Shown: positions 1 to 10,288 of the stretch, one piece after another
Numbering within the stretch: position 1 is the stretch's first letter
How the letters are laid out: each line of letters begins with the position of its first letter
Assembly: GCF_031143425.1 (NCBI RefSeq)
Contig: NC_090442.1
Location: 422,609,776 to 422,673,775, forward strand
Length of the DNA stretch: 64,000 nucleotides
Reading direction: 5' to 3'
Origin: Pleurodeles waltl
Taxonomy: Eukaryota > Chordata > Amphibia > Caudata > Salamandridae
Translations under genes and position numbers: made by a program
The notes under the pieces: generated by a model
Seen by the model: the letters and a program-made list of their open reading frames with translations, nothing else
Told to the model about the DNA's origin: nothing
The model's database searches: none

Positions 1-2345
1 GGCAGTGGCGGGGATGTCCAGGATGAGGCATGCGGAGGCGTTCTGGATGCGTTGGCTGTGGTTCCTGCATAGAGAGCATTGCCATAGTCCAGTTTGCTGC
101 TTACTAGGGCTTGGGTGACTGTTCTTCTGGTTTCATTGGGGATCCATTTGTAGGTCTTCTGAATCATGCAGAGGGTGTTGAAGCAGGAGGAGATGGCATT
201 GACTTGCTGGGTCACTGATTGTGATGAGTCCAGGATGAATTCCAAGTTGCGTGCGTGGTCGGTGGGTGTTGGTACGGTTCCCAGTGTGGCAGGCCACCAG
301 GAGTTGTTCCATTCTGATGGGGTGGAGCCGAAGATGAGGACCTCAATCTTGTCGGAATTCAGTTTCAGGCAGCTGTTCTTCATCCATTCGGCGATGGCCT
401 TCATTCCTTCGTGGAGGTTGGTCTTGGCAATGGTGGGGTCCTTGGTAAGGGAGAGGATCAGCTGGGTGTCATCAGCGTATGAGACGATGTTGAGGTTGTG
501 CGATCGGGCGATGTTTGTGAGCGGAGCCATGTTGACTTTAAACAGGGTTGGGCTGAGGGACGATCCCTGGGGAACGCCGCAGATGATTTTGGTGGCTTCA
601 GAGCTGAATGGAGGGAGACGGACTCTCTGAGTTCTGCCGCTGAGGAAGGAGGTGATCCAGTCCAGGGCTCTGTCGCAGATTCCTGCGTCGTTGAGGCGTG
701 TGCGTAGGGTGTGGTGGCAGACCGTGTCGATCGCTGCTGAGAGGTCCAGTAGGATGAGAGCTGCGGCTTTGTCCTTGTCAAGTATGGTCCTGATGTCATT
801 GGTGGTTGCGATGAGGGCGGTTTCGGTACTGTGGTTGCTGCAGAATCCGGATTGGGATAGGTCCAGAGTGTTGTTCTCCTCGAGGAAACAGGTCAGTTGT
901 TTGTTGACAATTTTCTCTATGACTTTTGCCGGCAAGGGGAGCAGGGAGATGGACCAGACGTTCTTGAGGTCCTTTGGGTCCGCCTTGGGTTTCTTGAGGA
1001 GGGCATTGATCTCTGCGTGTTTTCAGCTCTCCGTGAAGGTGGCGGTCTCGAAGGAACTGTTGATGATCTTCCGGATTTGGGGTGCGATGACGGAGCTTTC
1101 TTTATTGAAGATGTGGTGAGGGCAGGGGTCAGATGGTGAGCCGGAGTGGATGGTATTCATGATTTCGATGTTATCGTTGCTGTGGGTCCAGGAGAGCAGG
1201 AGACTGGTGGGTGGTGAGTCTGTGGTGTCGGTGGTGGACGGTGGGGGAATGAGTACTGAAGCTGTCATGGATGTCTGCGATCTTGCGTAGAAGAAAGTGG
1301 CTAGGGAGTCACAGAGGTCTTGTGATGGCAGGATGTCGTTGGCGTTGGAGCCGGGGTTGGAGAGCTCCTTCACGATGTTGAAGAGCTCCTTGTAGCTTTG
1401 TGCGTTGTTGTTGATGCGTTCTTTGAAGGCGGTTCTCTTGGTAGTTCGGATGAGTTGGTATTGTCTGTGGTTGGCGTTCTTGAAGACCGTGTGGTTGTCT
1501 GGTGTCTGATCTTGCCGCCACTTCTTTTCGAGTCTTCGGCATGTTTGTTTGAATTCTTGGAGGTCGGCGGTGAACCGGAAGGCCTTTCTGTCGGTGCGTC
1601 TGTTAGAAGATTTCTTGATTGGGGCGAGAGTGTTGGCACAGTCGTCAATCCATTGCCTGAGGTTGCGGGCTGCTGTGTCAATGTCAGTATCTGTGGTGTC
1701 GATAGGTGGGTTCTGGGAGAGGGTAGTAATCAGTTTGTCTTCGGTGACCTTGTTCCATCTTCGGCGGGTGATGGTTTGTTGTGGGTTTCTCGAAGGAGAA
1801 GTGGATGCAGCGGTGGTTGGTCCAGTGGAGTTCGTGGTGTGGCTGAAGGAGAAGTGTTTGCTGGTGGAGAAAATGGGGTCGAGCGTGACCTGCGGAGTGG
1901 GTGGGTGTCGTGATGAGCTGCTTGAGGCCGAGGTTGTCGATCAGGGTGGTAGAGTTGTTGTTGGTGTTCTTGAGGTGGAAGTTCAAGTCCCCGAGGAGTA
2001 TGTAGTCTGTGGATGCGAGAGAGTGCGTGATGATGACATCGGTGATGGAGTCGCTGAACTGCTGGGGGGGGCTGTAAATAAGGGTGCCTCTGAGTGTGGA
2101 TCTAGAAGTGCAGGTGTTCGGCGGTGCTCAGGGTGTCTTCGTTGCTGGTCATGATTCTGAGGGTATTCTTGTGGACGATGGCGATGCCTCCTCCTGGTCT
2201 GTTGGTGCGGTCCCTGCAGGTGATCTTGTAGCCATCCGGGATGGCTATGGCGATGTCAGGCGCTGAGGAGGGGTTCATCCAGGTCTCGGTCAGACTCTTG
2301 CTGGTGCATCCACAGGATTACAAACTCTTGGGCATTCATTTTGAG
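1..2345 (-). mobile_element. L2-like non-LTR retrotransposon (LINE), decayed, 3' end outside window
   Basis: On the minus strand the stretch translates in pieces to a LINE ORF2. Near 2220-2310 are endonuclease motifs (SLTETWMNPSS, then DGYKITCRDRTNRPGGG near 2165-2245). Near 450-510 is the reverse-transcriptase catalytic block (NIVSYADDTQLIL). The first bases of the window match the C-terminal region that follows RT. It is the same family as the better preserved copy at 59394-62033, and the two can be aligned along most of their length. Frameshifts and stops break the frame many times, for example at the stop just after AEHLHF near 2100. About 400 bp of the 3' end must lie to the left of base 1. 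The 5' end is placed near 2345 because endonuclease similarity fades there. It could extend to about 2430, where Ngaro-like sequence begins. Confidence 0.85.
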
Positions 2346-2475
2346 GGAGAGTGGAACGTGGACAAGGCCTTGCCAATGGGTTGCTCCATATCTGTTGCTC
2401 TTTGTTAGAGTGTTTCAGCTAATTTTTACAATGGGTATTTACACAAGTCACTGGTCACATGACAGTGGATGACTT

Positions 2476-3312
2476 CTTTCGTTAGGCACCCGTTGGTATG
2501 GGGCACTGTGCAGAGATTCTGGCACATTTTAGAACTCTCATGGGGGACCTGGGTGTGCCCCTGGCACCTAAGAAGACAATGGGGCCCTGCACGCGGTTAT
2601 CATTCATGGGGATTGAGTTGGACTCGGAGACTATGATGACCCGCTTGCCTGAGGACAAAAAGGTGACCATGGTGGCAACAGTAGAGGGTATGCTGAGCAG
2701 AAAAAAGGTGACGGTGCGTGATATTCAGATGCTCTTGGGGCATCTCAGCTTTGCATGTAGGGTGGTGAGAGCTGGGAGGACTTTTTGTAGGTGACTGGGG
2801 ATGGCGCTCTCAGGCCATAGATTGCCACATCATCATGTGAGACTGTCAGTGGGTACGAAGGAGGATTTGAGAATGTGATGGAGATTTTTACAGGATTTCA
2901 ATGGCATCCCCCTGCAGTCGGGGAAGGAATGTGAGTGGGGTGCGCAAATTTTTTCAGACGCAGCAGGTCCGGCAGGATTTGGCATTTACTGGCAGGAAAA
3001 ATTGTGTGCAGAAAAGTGGCCAAAGGAGTGGAATCACGTGGGAAGAGCATTGCTTTTTTTGGAACTGTTTCCTTTGATGGTAGTGGTGGTGTGTGTGTGT
3101 GAGGACAGTACCTGGAGCATAAGAAGATAGTGTTTCGGGTGGGCAATTTGACAGTAGTGCACGTCGTAAATAGACAGTCTGCAAGGGATCCACAAGTGTT
3201 GCAATTGTTGAGGGTATTCGTGTTGGGCTGCTTGCGTCATGATATTTCATTCAGGGCAAGGCACGTGCCAGGTGTGAATAATGACACTGCGGATGCCTTG
3301 TTTTGTTTGTAG
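2476..3312 (+). pseudogene. reverse transcriptase / RNase H remnant of the Ngaro-like element
   Basis: Translation begins at VDDFF (the catalytic DD of RT) near 2466. It continues through GVPLAPKKTMGPCTRLSFMG and a thumb-like segment ending LLGHLSFACRVV near 2765. RNase H follows with IFSDAAGPAGFGIYW near 2955, LFLELFPL near 3055, and the long final block NLTVVHVVNRQSARDP to NNDTADAL at 3145-3300. The order matches the DIRS/Ngaro Pol. Stops after RT and shifts in the RNase H region make it non-functional. The window supports only the C-terminal half of RT. Confidence 0.75.
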
Positions 3313-3379
3313 TGGTCGAGGTTGCTTTGGCTGGTCACGGAAGATGAACTGGTCAGGACGGAGATGCCGCAGGCGTTAT

Positions 3380-4262
3380 GGAGCATAGGCACAGGTGGAT
3401 GCTTCTCTTGGTGGTGAACTCTTTAGCGCCTTCCACACAGTGGGTGCATGTGCGGGCATGTCAAGAATTCTTGAGGTCTGGGGCAAGGTGGTGGGAGTCA
3501 ACAAAGGAGTGGGTGGAGGTTGTGGTGCAGTTCATTCTGGACATGATTGGAAGGGGACAGTCGAGGGTTACCATTGCGGGGAAGCTGGCTTGTATTGCGG
3601 GTAAGCTACTTTGGGGATACCAACCGTCCACTGGTGAGCTGGGGAAAAGAATACTGAAAGGATGGGCCTGGGAGTTTGGCCATAGGGGCCTGGTCAGGGG
3701 ACCTATTACAATACATTTACTAAAGGAACTGGTAGCCGGGCTTCTGGGTATTTGTGTGGGGGAGGGGGAGGTTTTGCTTTTCGGGACATTGATGTCTTGG
3801 ATGTTTTTTGGAGCATTCCAGGTCTCAGCGTTGTTGGGAAAAGGGAATTCAAAGGTGTTAATATAGCAGGATGTCCACGCAGGTACAAGGGGGATAAATG
3901 TCTTCCTATGCCAATCCAAAACAGACCAGGCGGGACTGTGAGCAACAGTAATGCTGAGAAAGTATCCAGTGAGGGAGATATACCCGTTGCGCTTGGGCAA
4001 ACAGCTATGGGAGCTGAATGAGGACAGGACCGGCCCGGTTTTCAGGTGCTCGGACGGGAGTGGGGTAACGCCCTTTCAGTTACTCACGGTCATGCGGAAG
4101 GACTTGGGGACATTGGGCTATAATGCGGTATTATTTGGAACACTCTCTTAGAGTGGGAATGGCTACGGAGGCCAGCAGGCAAGGGGTGGGGTAGGTCAGA
4201 GTTAATGGGGTTGGGCATTGGAGGTCCGATTGCTATAAACGGTATGTGCAGGGGAAAAAGGA
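3380..4262 (+). pseudogene. tyrosine recombinase remnant (Ngaro-like)
   Basis: This region lies between the RNase H and the hydrolase ORF, where Ngaro-type elements carry their recombinase. The most convincing part is the C-terminus. LLTVMRKDLGTLGYNAVLFGT (near 4080-4140) is followed by LRVGMATEAS (near 4150) and GHWRSDCYKRYVQ (4213-4251). These correspond to the H-x-x-R box and the nucleophile-tyrosine block of the family. The expected histidine before xxR is not preserved, and several frameshifts are present. The N-terminal half is too decayed for confident residue assignments. Confidence 0.65.
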
Positions 4263-4283
4263 GGTGAGTTTGGGGGTATGTGT

Positions 4284-4905
4284 CTAACTGTGTGTTTTTC
4301 TGTTTCCGCAGATGGGGTTCCAGATCCCTATGCGAGTGGCATCTCGATTTGTATAGTGGGGCATTCTTTCATAAAGTGGGCATGGCGTCAGGCGCGACGA
4401 ACCACCATTGGCGGGAACTTGGGCTTGGACCGGGAGCGTTACATGTGCGCTGGGAAGGAAAGGGGGGTATGAGGTGGTAGGAATTGCTGTTGGTTTACAG
4501 AGGTTGATAATTGGGGGATCTTGTCCAGACCTGCTGTTACACTTAGGGGAGAATGATTTAGTTGTGCAAACAGGGCTGGATGTGGTGAAGGGCATGAAGA
4601 GGGATCTGTTGGAAATACAAAGGCAGTGGCAGGGATGTCATGTGTTTTGGACGGCATGTGTCCCACGGAGGTTCTGGAGAGGGGCTAAGAATCTGGGGGC
4701 GATAGAGCACACACGGAGGAAGGTCAATAAAGAGATGAAAGGTTTTTGTAGGGCAGAAGGGATTACTTGTTTGGAGCATGAGGGCTTGCGATACGGAGAT
4801 GTGGAGTTTTTCCAGGTTGATGGGGTCCACTTGTCCTTTATGGGCATGGAACTGTACTTGCTGCACATGCGTGAAGTAGTGGAAGACTTATTAAAGAAAA
4901 AATAG
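4284..4905 (+). pseudogene. SGNH/GDSL-hydrolase-like ORF of the Ngaro-like element
   Basis: Three hydrolase blocks are readable. VGHSFIKWAW (4345-4376) fits block I with its nucleophile serine. HLGENDL (near 4540-4560) is the G-x-N-D block III. DGVHLSFMGMELYL (near 4818-4860) carries the catalytic D-x-x-H of block V. The frame shifts once, near 4465-4485, so block I and blocks III-V are no longer in one ORF. From 4408 to 4905 the frame is open for 165 codons and ends at TAG. Esterase-type proteins of this fold occur as accessory ORFs in Ngaro-like elements and in some LINE ORF1s. The substrate is unknown. Confidence 0.7.
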
Positions 4906-7064
4906 TCTGGGGGGCAGAAGAAGTCGGGCGAGCCGCCTTTTTCACACACAAGTACGTGTTTCCTCTTCCCCAAGGTGTGCTTTAGGGCAGTGCTTAAAAT
5001 AACTCACCCTCAGTCTAACACTCTTCTAGCAGGCCTCCGCTGCACCTGCGCAGCTGTCTCAGTGAGGCTTGCATAAAATACCATTTGCCGGGCTGATAAG
5101 TTCATAGCCTGTAGGCTGTGAGGTCATCAGCTCTGCAAAATCATTGCCCCCGCACTAAGCTCCAACTCCAGATGACATGAGTGGAAGGTTTGTCCCTGGG
5201 CGTTTTTGACTGAAGCCCTGCAGCTCTAGGGGCGTCAGGCACTGAAGCACAGCCACCCCGCCTTTTCCTGTTCGTCACAGGGTGCGCGGGATCATCAAGC
5301 CTTACTAACCCCACCCCACCTTGTGACGAGTTGTGAGGGGTGGGTTTATAGGCCAAAGGCAGCAAGCTGAGCCCTGAAATCTGCTTAGTTTGCAAGTTTT
5401 GAAGACAAACTGTTGAAGTTCCTGTGTCACTGCATATAACAACAGGACGTTGCCTAGAAGAGGTGCACTGAACAGGTCAGAGAGGTTTGTCTAGTGATCC
5501 TTTTCATAGCTGAGCGAGCCCAGAGATGGAAACATAAAAGGGTAATGCAGATTTATTTTGAACATCGAGCAAGCCTCAAAGCAGAAGAACTTAGACTTTC
5601 TCTTTATTCCCTGGCACTAGTAATTTTCCCCCATAAAAGTGTGAATATGTGGCTGGTTATCCACACGATCTCTCTGAATACAAAGCAGCTAGTCCAGCAC
5701 GGCTCAGAATTTCCAGACGGGTTCATGCGACGCCTCGTCAGAGGTAGTAAGCGCCATCCAAATACAATTGATTATCTTGCTGTGTTGATTGTCAGTAGAC
5801 AGGATGCTGTGGCACAATTATATCAGCAGCGTCTGACATGTACTTTCAGTTTGGAGCGCCTATATATGCTCATTTCATTATGTGCTGAGTGTTTTCTCCT
5901 CTCATGTGGTCGTGTATTCTGGCATTTATTTCCTGTTTCCACCATTCTGCCAGGGAAATAAATCTCAATAATTAAAAAAAAAAAACATAATCATCTGAGG
6001 AGGTGCATTAGAAGGTCCAGCGATGCAGTTTTCTTTTGCAGTTTAAAAGAGTAGAGACATTGGCCTGTATGAAATATTCAATGGATGTGTGTTTTTTTTC
6101 TAATTACATGATTTGTAATTCTTTCACCACATCGCTTTAAAGAGACAATTAGAGGAACTGGGCTAAACAAGTCACGTATGAGTGCAAAATGTTGTTTCCT
6201 TTGGGAATAATTTTAAAAGGGCTAGCTATGTTACACATTTTTTTGTCCTGTTGTTCTGTCTGACCCATGGAAGACATCATAAGACTACAAAGCACGTGCA
6301 GGGAGGCATGGCATTTTGTTGCCTGGACAGGACTATTCTGGTACCACTGGTGCTGACTAAAATCAACAATTTAAATAACAAAACAAAGAGAAGAGGTCAA
6401 CGATGCTTGGTGCTAGGTACTTTTATGATTTGCGCAAGTGTTACAGCCTGCAAGCATCTTTAGCCTACTATGCTTACTCGTGCTTGATAACTAGTGGGAA
6501 ATTAATGGCTTCATTTTACGCCCCACCATTTTCAAACCTCAGCAGCCGCCACTGCTGTTGAGCATCTGAAAGGGAAATTATATTGTCCTCAGCATGCGCA
6601 CAGCGTATTACACCGTCCCCCAAATCCCAGCGCTTGTCCCTAAGCCTGGAGCCCTCCTTAAATCCGTCAGTTCAAAGGAATCCTCTGGCCATCCGCCTGC
6701 ATTTCTGGTAGACGGGCTTATTTACGAGCCCCTGCTCGAAGGTAACGACACAGCCTGCGCTTCTGACTGCTCGCCACTGACATCGTTGCCAGGTCAAAAT
6801 ATGGCGGATGCCTGGGATCGGACCGTACAGTTTAAAAACCTTCAAAAATATTACCTCCATTGAACACTCGCTCATTGGACAGTGAAGTGCTTTTAAATTA
6901 TTTTCAGGCAGAAGGCTGCTTCAATAAACTTACATATAGCAATAGTTGGAGGAGGGTTCAGGTTTCCCAAGAGACTGATTTGATACTGTGAAAATCATTT
7001 TTACGCTCTTGGCATGTTTTATGTTAACTTCCCGAGTGCGCTGGAGTATCCGTGATCGCATAAG
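4906..7064. other. OPTN upstream intron, mostly unassigned
   Basis: I see no exon here. The first few hundred bases may still belong to the 3' end of the Ngaro-like element. A 154-codon plus-strand reading frame (5494-5961) has no similarity I recognise. It ends inside an AATAAA (5957-5962), and a run of A follows at 5974-5985, as at the 3' end of a retrocopied transcript. Confidence 0.4.
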
Positions 7065-7600
7065 CCGTGGCTCCCAACCTGAGGTCCGCGAAGCCTCCTC
7101 AGGGGGTCCGTGACCGCTTAGAAAATTAAATAATATTAACTAATTAATAACGTTTAGATAAATAAAGTGGCTAAATGTACAACTGATTTTTTTTTTTAAT
7201 TTTAAAACGAACTGTATATGTCAACGAATTTTAAATTAAAGGGTAACATTTAAATTAGTAACCTGTGATATTGATTGTGGGAGCAGTGCAGGGGCATCAA
7301 ACAGAATGTAGTATGGACGATGTGTGGCTTAAAAAAGCTCCGACCTTCCTGTTACACTTATTATTGTTTTATTTATTTATATATGTTTGCAAATTAAATA
7401 AAACGTGTTATCATTGGTGTATGTGTTTGAATGCTTGCTTCTGTATTTTATGTGTATTGTTTTGCTCGTCACTCTTTAGGCAGGGGTCCCTAATGACTCA
7501 GTAGGGGGTGCCCGGATTCCAATAATGATTCATTGGGAATCCCTGAGTTCGAGGAATGGTAAAAAGGGGTCCCCAGAAGTCAAGAGGTTGAGAACCACTG
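7065..7600. mobile_element. hAT-like non-autonomous DNA transposon
   Basis: The left end reads CCGTGGCTCCCAACCTGAGG and the right end is the inverse of CAGTGGTTCTCAACCTCTTG. These are diverged CAGTGGTT-type hAT termini like those of the cleaner copy at 43490-43715. The ends hold 'ggggtcc' segments characteristic of that repeat, and the centre is AT-rich. No 8-bp target duplication is convincing, and the left terminus has substitutions. No transposase coding was seen. Confidence 0.6.
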
Positions 7601-9244
7601 GAAGGAGCGTATAAATGTATCAACAACCAGAACAAGGAAGATGTTCACGAGGCAGCAGTTGGTGTCTGCACTCTTAGTGACGAGTCCAGAAAATTATCAC
7701 ACTGCCTTGCGCTTGTTTGATTTCTACTTTTTTAAGACAGATACTTATTTTAATCACAGGCATACCTCTTGTGCCTTCTGGCTGCACTTCCTTTAAACCT
7801 GGCTAGCTGCCGACTTTTTACAAAAGACAATGTCAGTTTTGGAACAATGAGGGTATACCGCCCTCAGTAGTGAAACATTCAGCAGGAATTTGATCACTGA
7901 AGTGCAAAGCACCCTCTGTCTTGACTGAGAGTTCAGTTTGCAAATATGACTTTGAATGAAATGCCTTTTTATTCCTAATGTTATTGTGACTGAAGAGCGA
8001 TTGTTTTTTAAATGCCTCCTTTGTCAGACACCCAGTAACCCATTTCCTAAGTAATAGGGTTGGAGAAACAACATGCAAATAGAAATTACTTTTTCATGCT
8101 AATCTGCCACAGTTATTGATTGACTCTTCATCTGTAAGGCGAATTAAGGAAAAACTCTTACAGGCCACCAGAAAAGGACAGTAAGGAGCTGCAGATATGC
8201 CTATTTGTTCGTGAGGCAGATCAAGGCAATGATCCGAGAGAAAAAATGTTTGGCTGTGGCACCAGTAATCATTGTACCATTCATACCACCAGTAAATGTT
8301 GTTTTTGTTGTTAATCCCGGGCCTGTTCCTGGATCTCCAAACAATGGATTTTAGGGCATATGGCCAGATCATGGAAGTCATAGGGACTCCAGCTCACAAA
8401 AGGAGAGCAGTTATTCCTTACCACAAACCATACTGAGGCTCTTACCTCTAGGAGGTGATTCACAAACACTCAAGCGCAAACGGACAAAGCTGGTTTCCCA
8501 GGTTCCACAGGTCAACCTTATCCCACGCGGCTCTTCTGCCTTTAATGCTATGTTCTCTCTGCAGAAGTTCTAGAGTACTCCAGGGGTAGTACTGTGTCCT
8601 TAACTAATTCATACCCTGGCAGTAACTCACAATTATTTTTAGTGATCAGAAATAGCTCTTATTGCAGTAAAGTGTGAACCAACTGCCTTACATCAAAGAA
8701 CATACTCACTTAATGTAGCTCCGATCCTTTAGTTGATGAAATATAGATACTGAATAAGGTAGTTGTCTTTATTTCCTAGAGCGGTTTGTTAAAGTATGTG
8801 CAGCAGCATACACCTTCATGACAGCTCAGGTGAAGTTCACTCAGTGAAAGATCTCCACACTTTCCCATCACCGATGCAATATGTTTCAGCATCCTTAAGT
8901 GTGAGCAACCGGAAGCAATAAGAGCTGACCCTGTCCGCTGGAATTGTCTGACAGTGTGCCTGCAGTGGTGTTTTACTTTTTTTGTAAGCCAATGGCTGTG
9001 GATAAAGTTCTTTAAAAAATACACTTTTTCATGATTGCTATTTCGTAAACCAACCAACCATAGTCAGGGTACATCACTCCGTTCAACAGTTTCATTCTCC
9101 CCTGACCTTCACCTGTTGCATCTACAGGCAAAGGGGTATGGAGCTCCTTTTGCACAGGAGGAGAAAAAATATGATGGATCCAGTACTAGGACTACAGCAG
9201 AGTAGTGTTAGGTTATTGGTACTTTTAACATGCAAATACACACC
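7601..9244. other. intron sequence, nothing recognised
   Basis: This is AT-rich intronic DNA with only short chance reading frames. I saw no exon-like, repeat-terminal or RNA-gene signal. Confidence 0.4.
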
Positions 9245-9945
9245 TTTAGGTTATCCTGGTGCAGCGAGGAAAGAGGGGTGCCTGAAATGCCAGAAGATGG
9301 TATAAATTAGAACAGCCATGCTTTCAGTTTCTTCCTGACGTCAGTAATGGATCTAGCCAAGCAGATGTAGAGCGGGAGCTTATTCTACTTATTGGGAGCT
9401 TGAAGGGAGAAAGATCGTCTCCATGCTTCTGCATGCCGAATGAGAGGTTGAACAGCTAGTAGTAGAGAAGTGGACAGCAGATGTCTGGCAAGGGGTCCGT
9501 ATTGAACACTATCATGGGACGTACCAAAGTTGTGAAGGGCTAAGGAGGTGTGAGACAGCAGTTTTAAAAGGGAGCTTTTACAAACTAAGTGCCAATGAAG
9601 ATCCCAAAGGCGAGTGGATATAGAGGAATGATGGGACATCCTGAGAGCCACCCTAGGGACAGCTTTATGAACCAGTTTAAGTCGCTTGATGAGCTAGACC
9701 TAAATACCGACATACACTGCATTCCCGTAGTCTAATCTCCTAGTAATGAGTGTTCGGATCACTATTTTTCGTGAGTCAGCCATTTCAACATCCTTGACTG
9801 GATGACAGAGGTTGTTGGAGCGGCGTTGGTGAAGTGAATTCTTTACTATAGAAAAGATATCCGTCTTGGAATTGGCGCTGTTCTGAGTGCATGAGGACAG
9901 AGCAAGGAACCTAGATGGTCTAAATAGGACAGTTAGTACGCACAA
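9245..9945 (-). mobile_element. LINE ORF2 C-terminal fragment (L2/CR1-like)
   Basis: The minus strand reads through the C-terminal region that follows RT in L2/CR1-type LINEs. RTLITRRLDYGNAVYVGI lies near 9705-9755. A degenerate LWDLHWHLVCKSS (the usual LHWLPV block) lies near 9580-9620. A WRRSFSLQAPNK-type block lies near 9390-9420, and a final KLKAWLF-like end lies near 9320. Two or more stops interrupt it. It is clearly more diverged than the copies at 1-2345 and 59394-62033, and may be another subfamily. Confidence 0.65.
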
Positions 9946-10172
9946 CAGTTTTGAAAATGGATTTATCCTGAGAGTTATGGTAATTAACCCAACTAACCTT
10001 TATCCTTCTGAAGTTGATCATGAGTACTCCTTTTGCTTGTGTATTATGCTTTTTTGTAACTCCCTGTAAATACCTAAATAGGTTTCCAAAAAACTATAAA
10101 ATGTATTTGCAACAAACTGAAACAATATTTGCTACTGGTATTATTACTAAAAATAATTACCCTTTTTACCAG

Positions 10173-10288
10173 GTTCACAGCGAGGTGGAACCCCTGAAAG
10201 CGCAAGTGAAATCACTCTGTGAAGAGCTTCAAGTAGCTCATTCTAGATTAAATGATGCTGAGCTAATGAAGAACGGACTTCAAGAAAA
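10173..10288 (+). CDS. OPTN: optineurin, internal coiled-coil exon (1st of 4 in window)
   Basis: This exon is 116 bp, bordered by a pyrimidine-rich tract plus AG (10171-10172) and GTAAGA (10289). It encodes VHSEVEPLKAQVKSLCEEL and then continues to AELMKNGLQEK, ending two bases into a lysine codon that the next exon completes. The residues match the middle coiled coil of vertebrate optineurin (V-x-S-E-V-E-A-L, AELMK-x-x-LQEK). Optineurin is a cytosolic ubiquitin-binding autophagy receptor and regulator of NF-kB and TBK1 signalling. It acts as a parallel coiled-coil dimer. By remembered human numbering this is roughly residues 295-333. The preceding exons were not found in 1-10172. Confidence 0.93.

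Larger units (their letters stand above)
2440..4905 (+). mobile_element. Ngaro/DIRS-type tyrosine-recombinase retrotransposon, 5'-truncated and decayed
   Basis: On the plus strand, in order, are the end of a reverse transcriptase starting at its DD catalytic motif, an RNase H, a tyrosine recombinase C-terminus and an SGNH-hydrolase-like ORF. From family knowledge, RT-RNase H plus tyrosine recombinase defines the DIRS/Ngaro order, and a hydrolase ORF is reported for Ngaro-like members. There is no integrase or aspartic protease. The RT fingers/palm and any gag are missing upstream, where the minus-strand LINE sits. That LINE may have inserted into this element. I could not define terminal repeats. 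The 3' end may run some way past 4905. Confidence 0.75.

Noticed and set aside
1398..2154. Plus-strand frames of 171 and 201 codons
   Set aside because: Antisense to the decayed LINE at 1-2345, with no recognisable domains.
4263..4311. Apparent 48-bp intron (GTGAGT to CCGCAG) before the hydrolase ORF
   Set aside because: Too short for a vertebrate spliceosomal intron, and the surrounding element is full of frameshifts. The acceptor alone could be real if the donor lies further upstream.
1..10172. Earlier OPTN exons (N-terminal coiled coil, LIR region)
   Set aside because: I looked for them and saw no matching translation next to splice sites. They are presumably left of the window.
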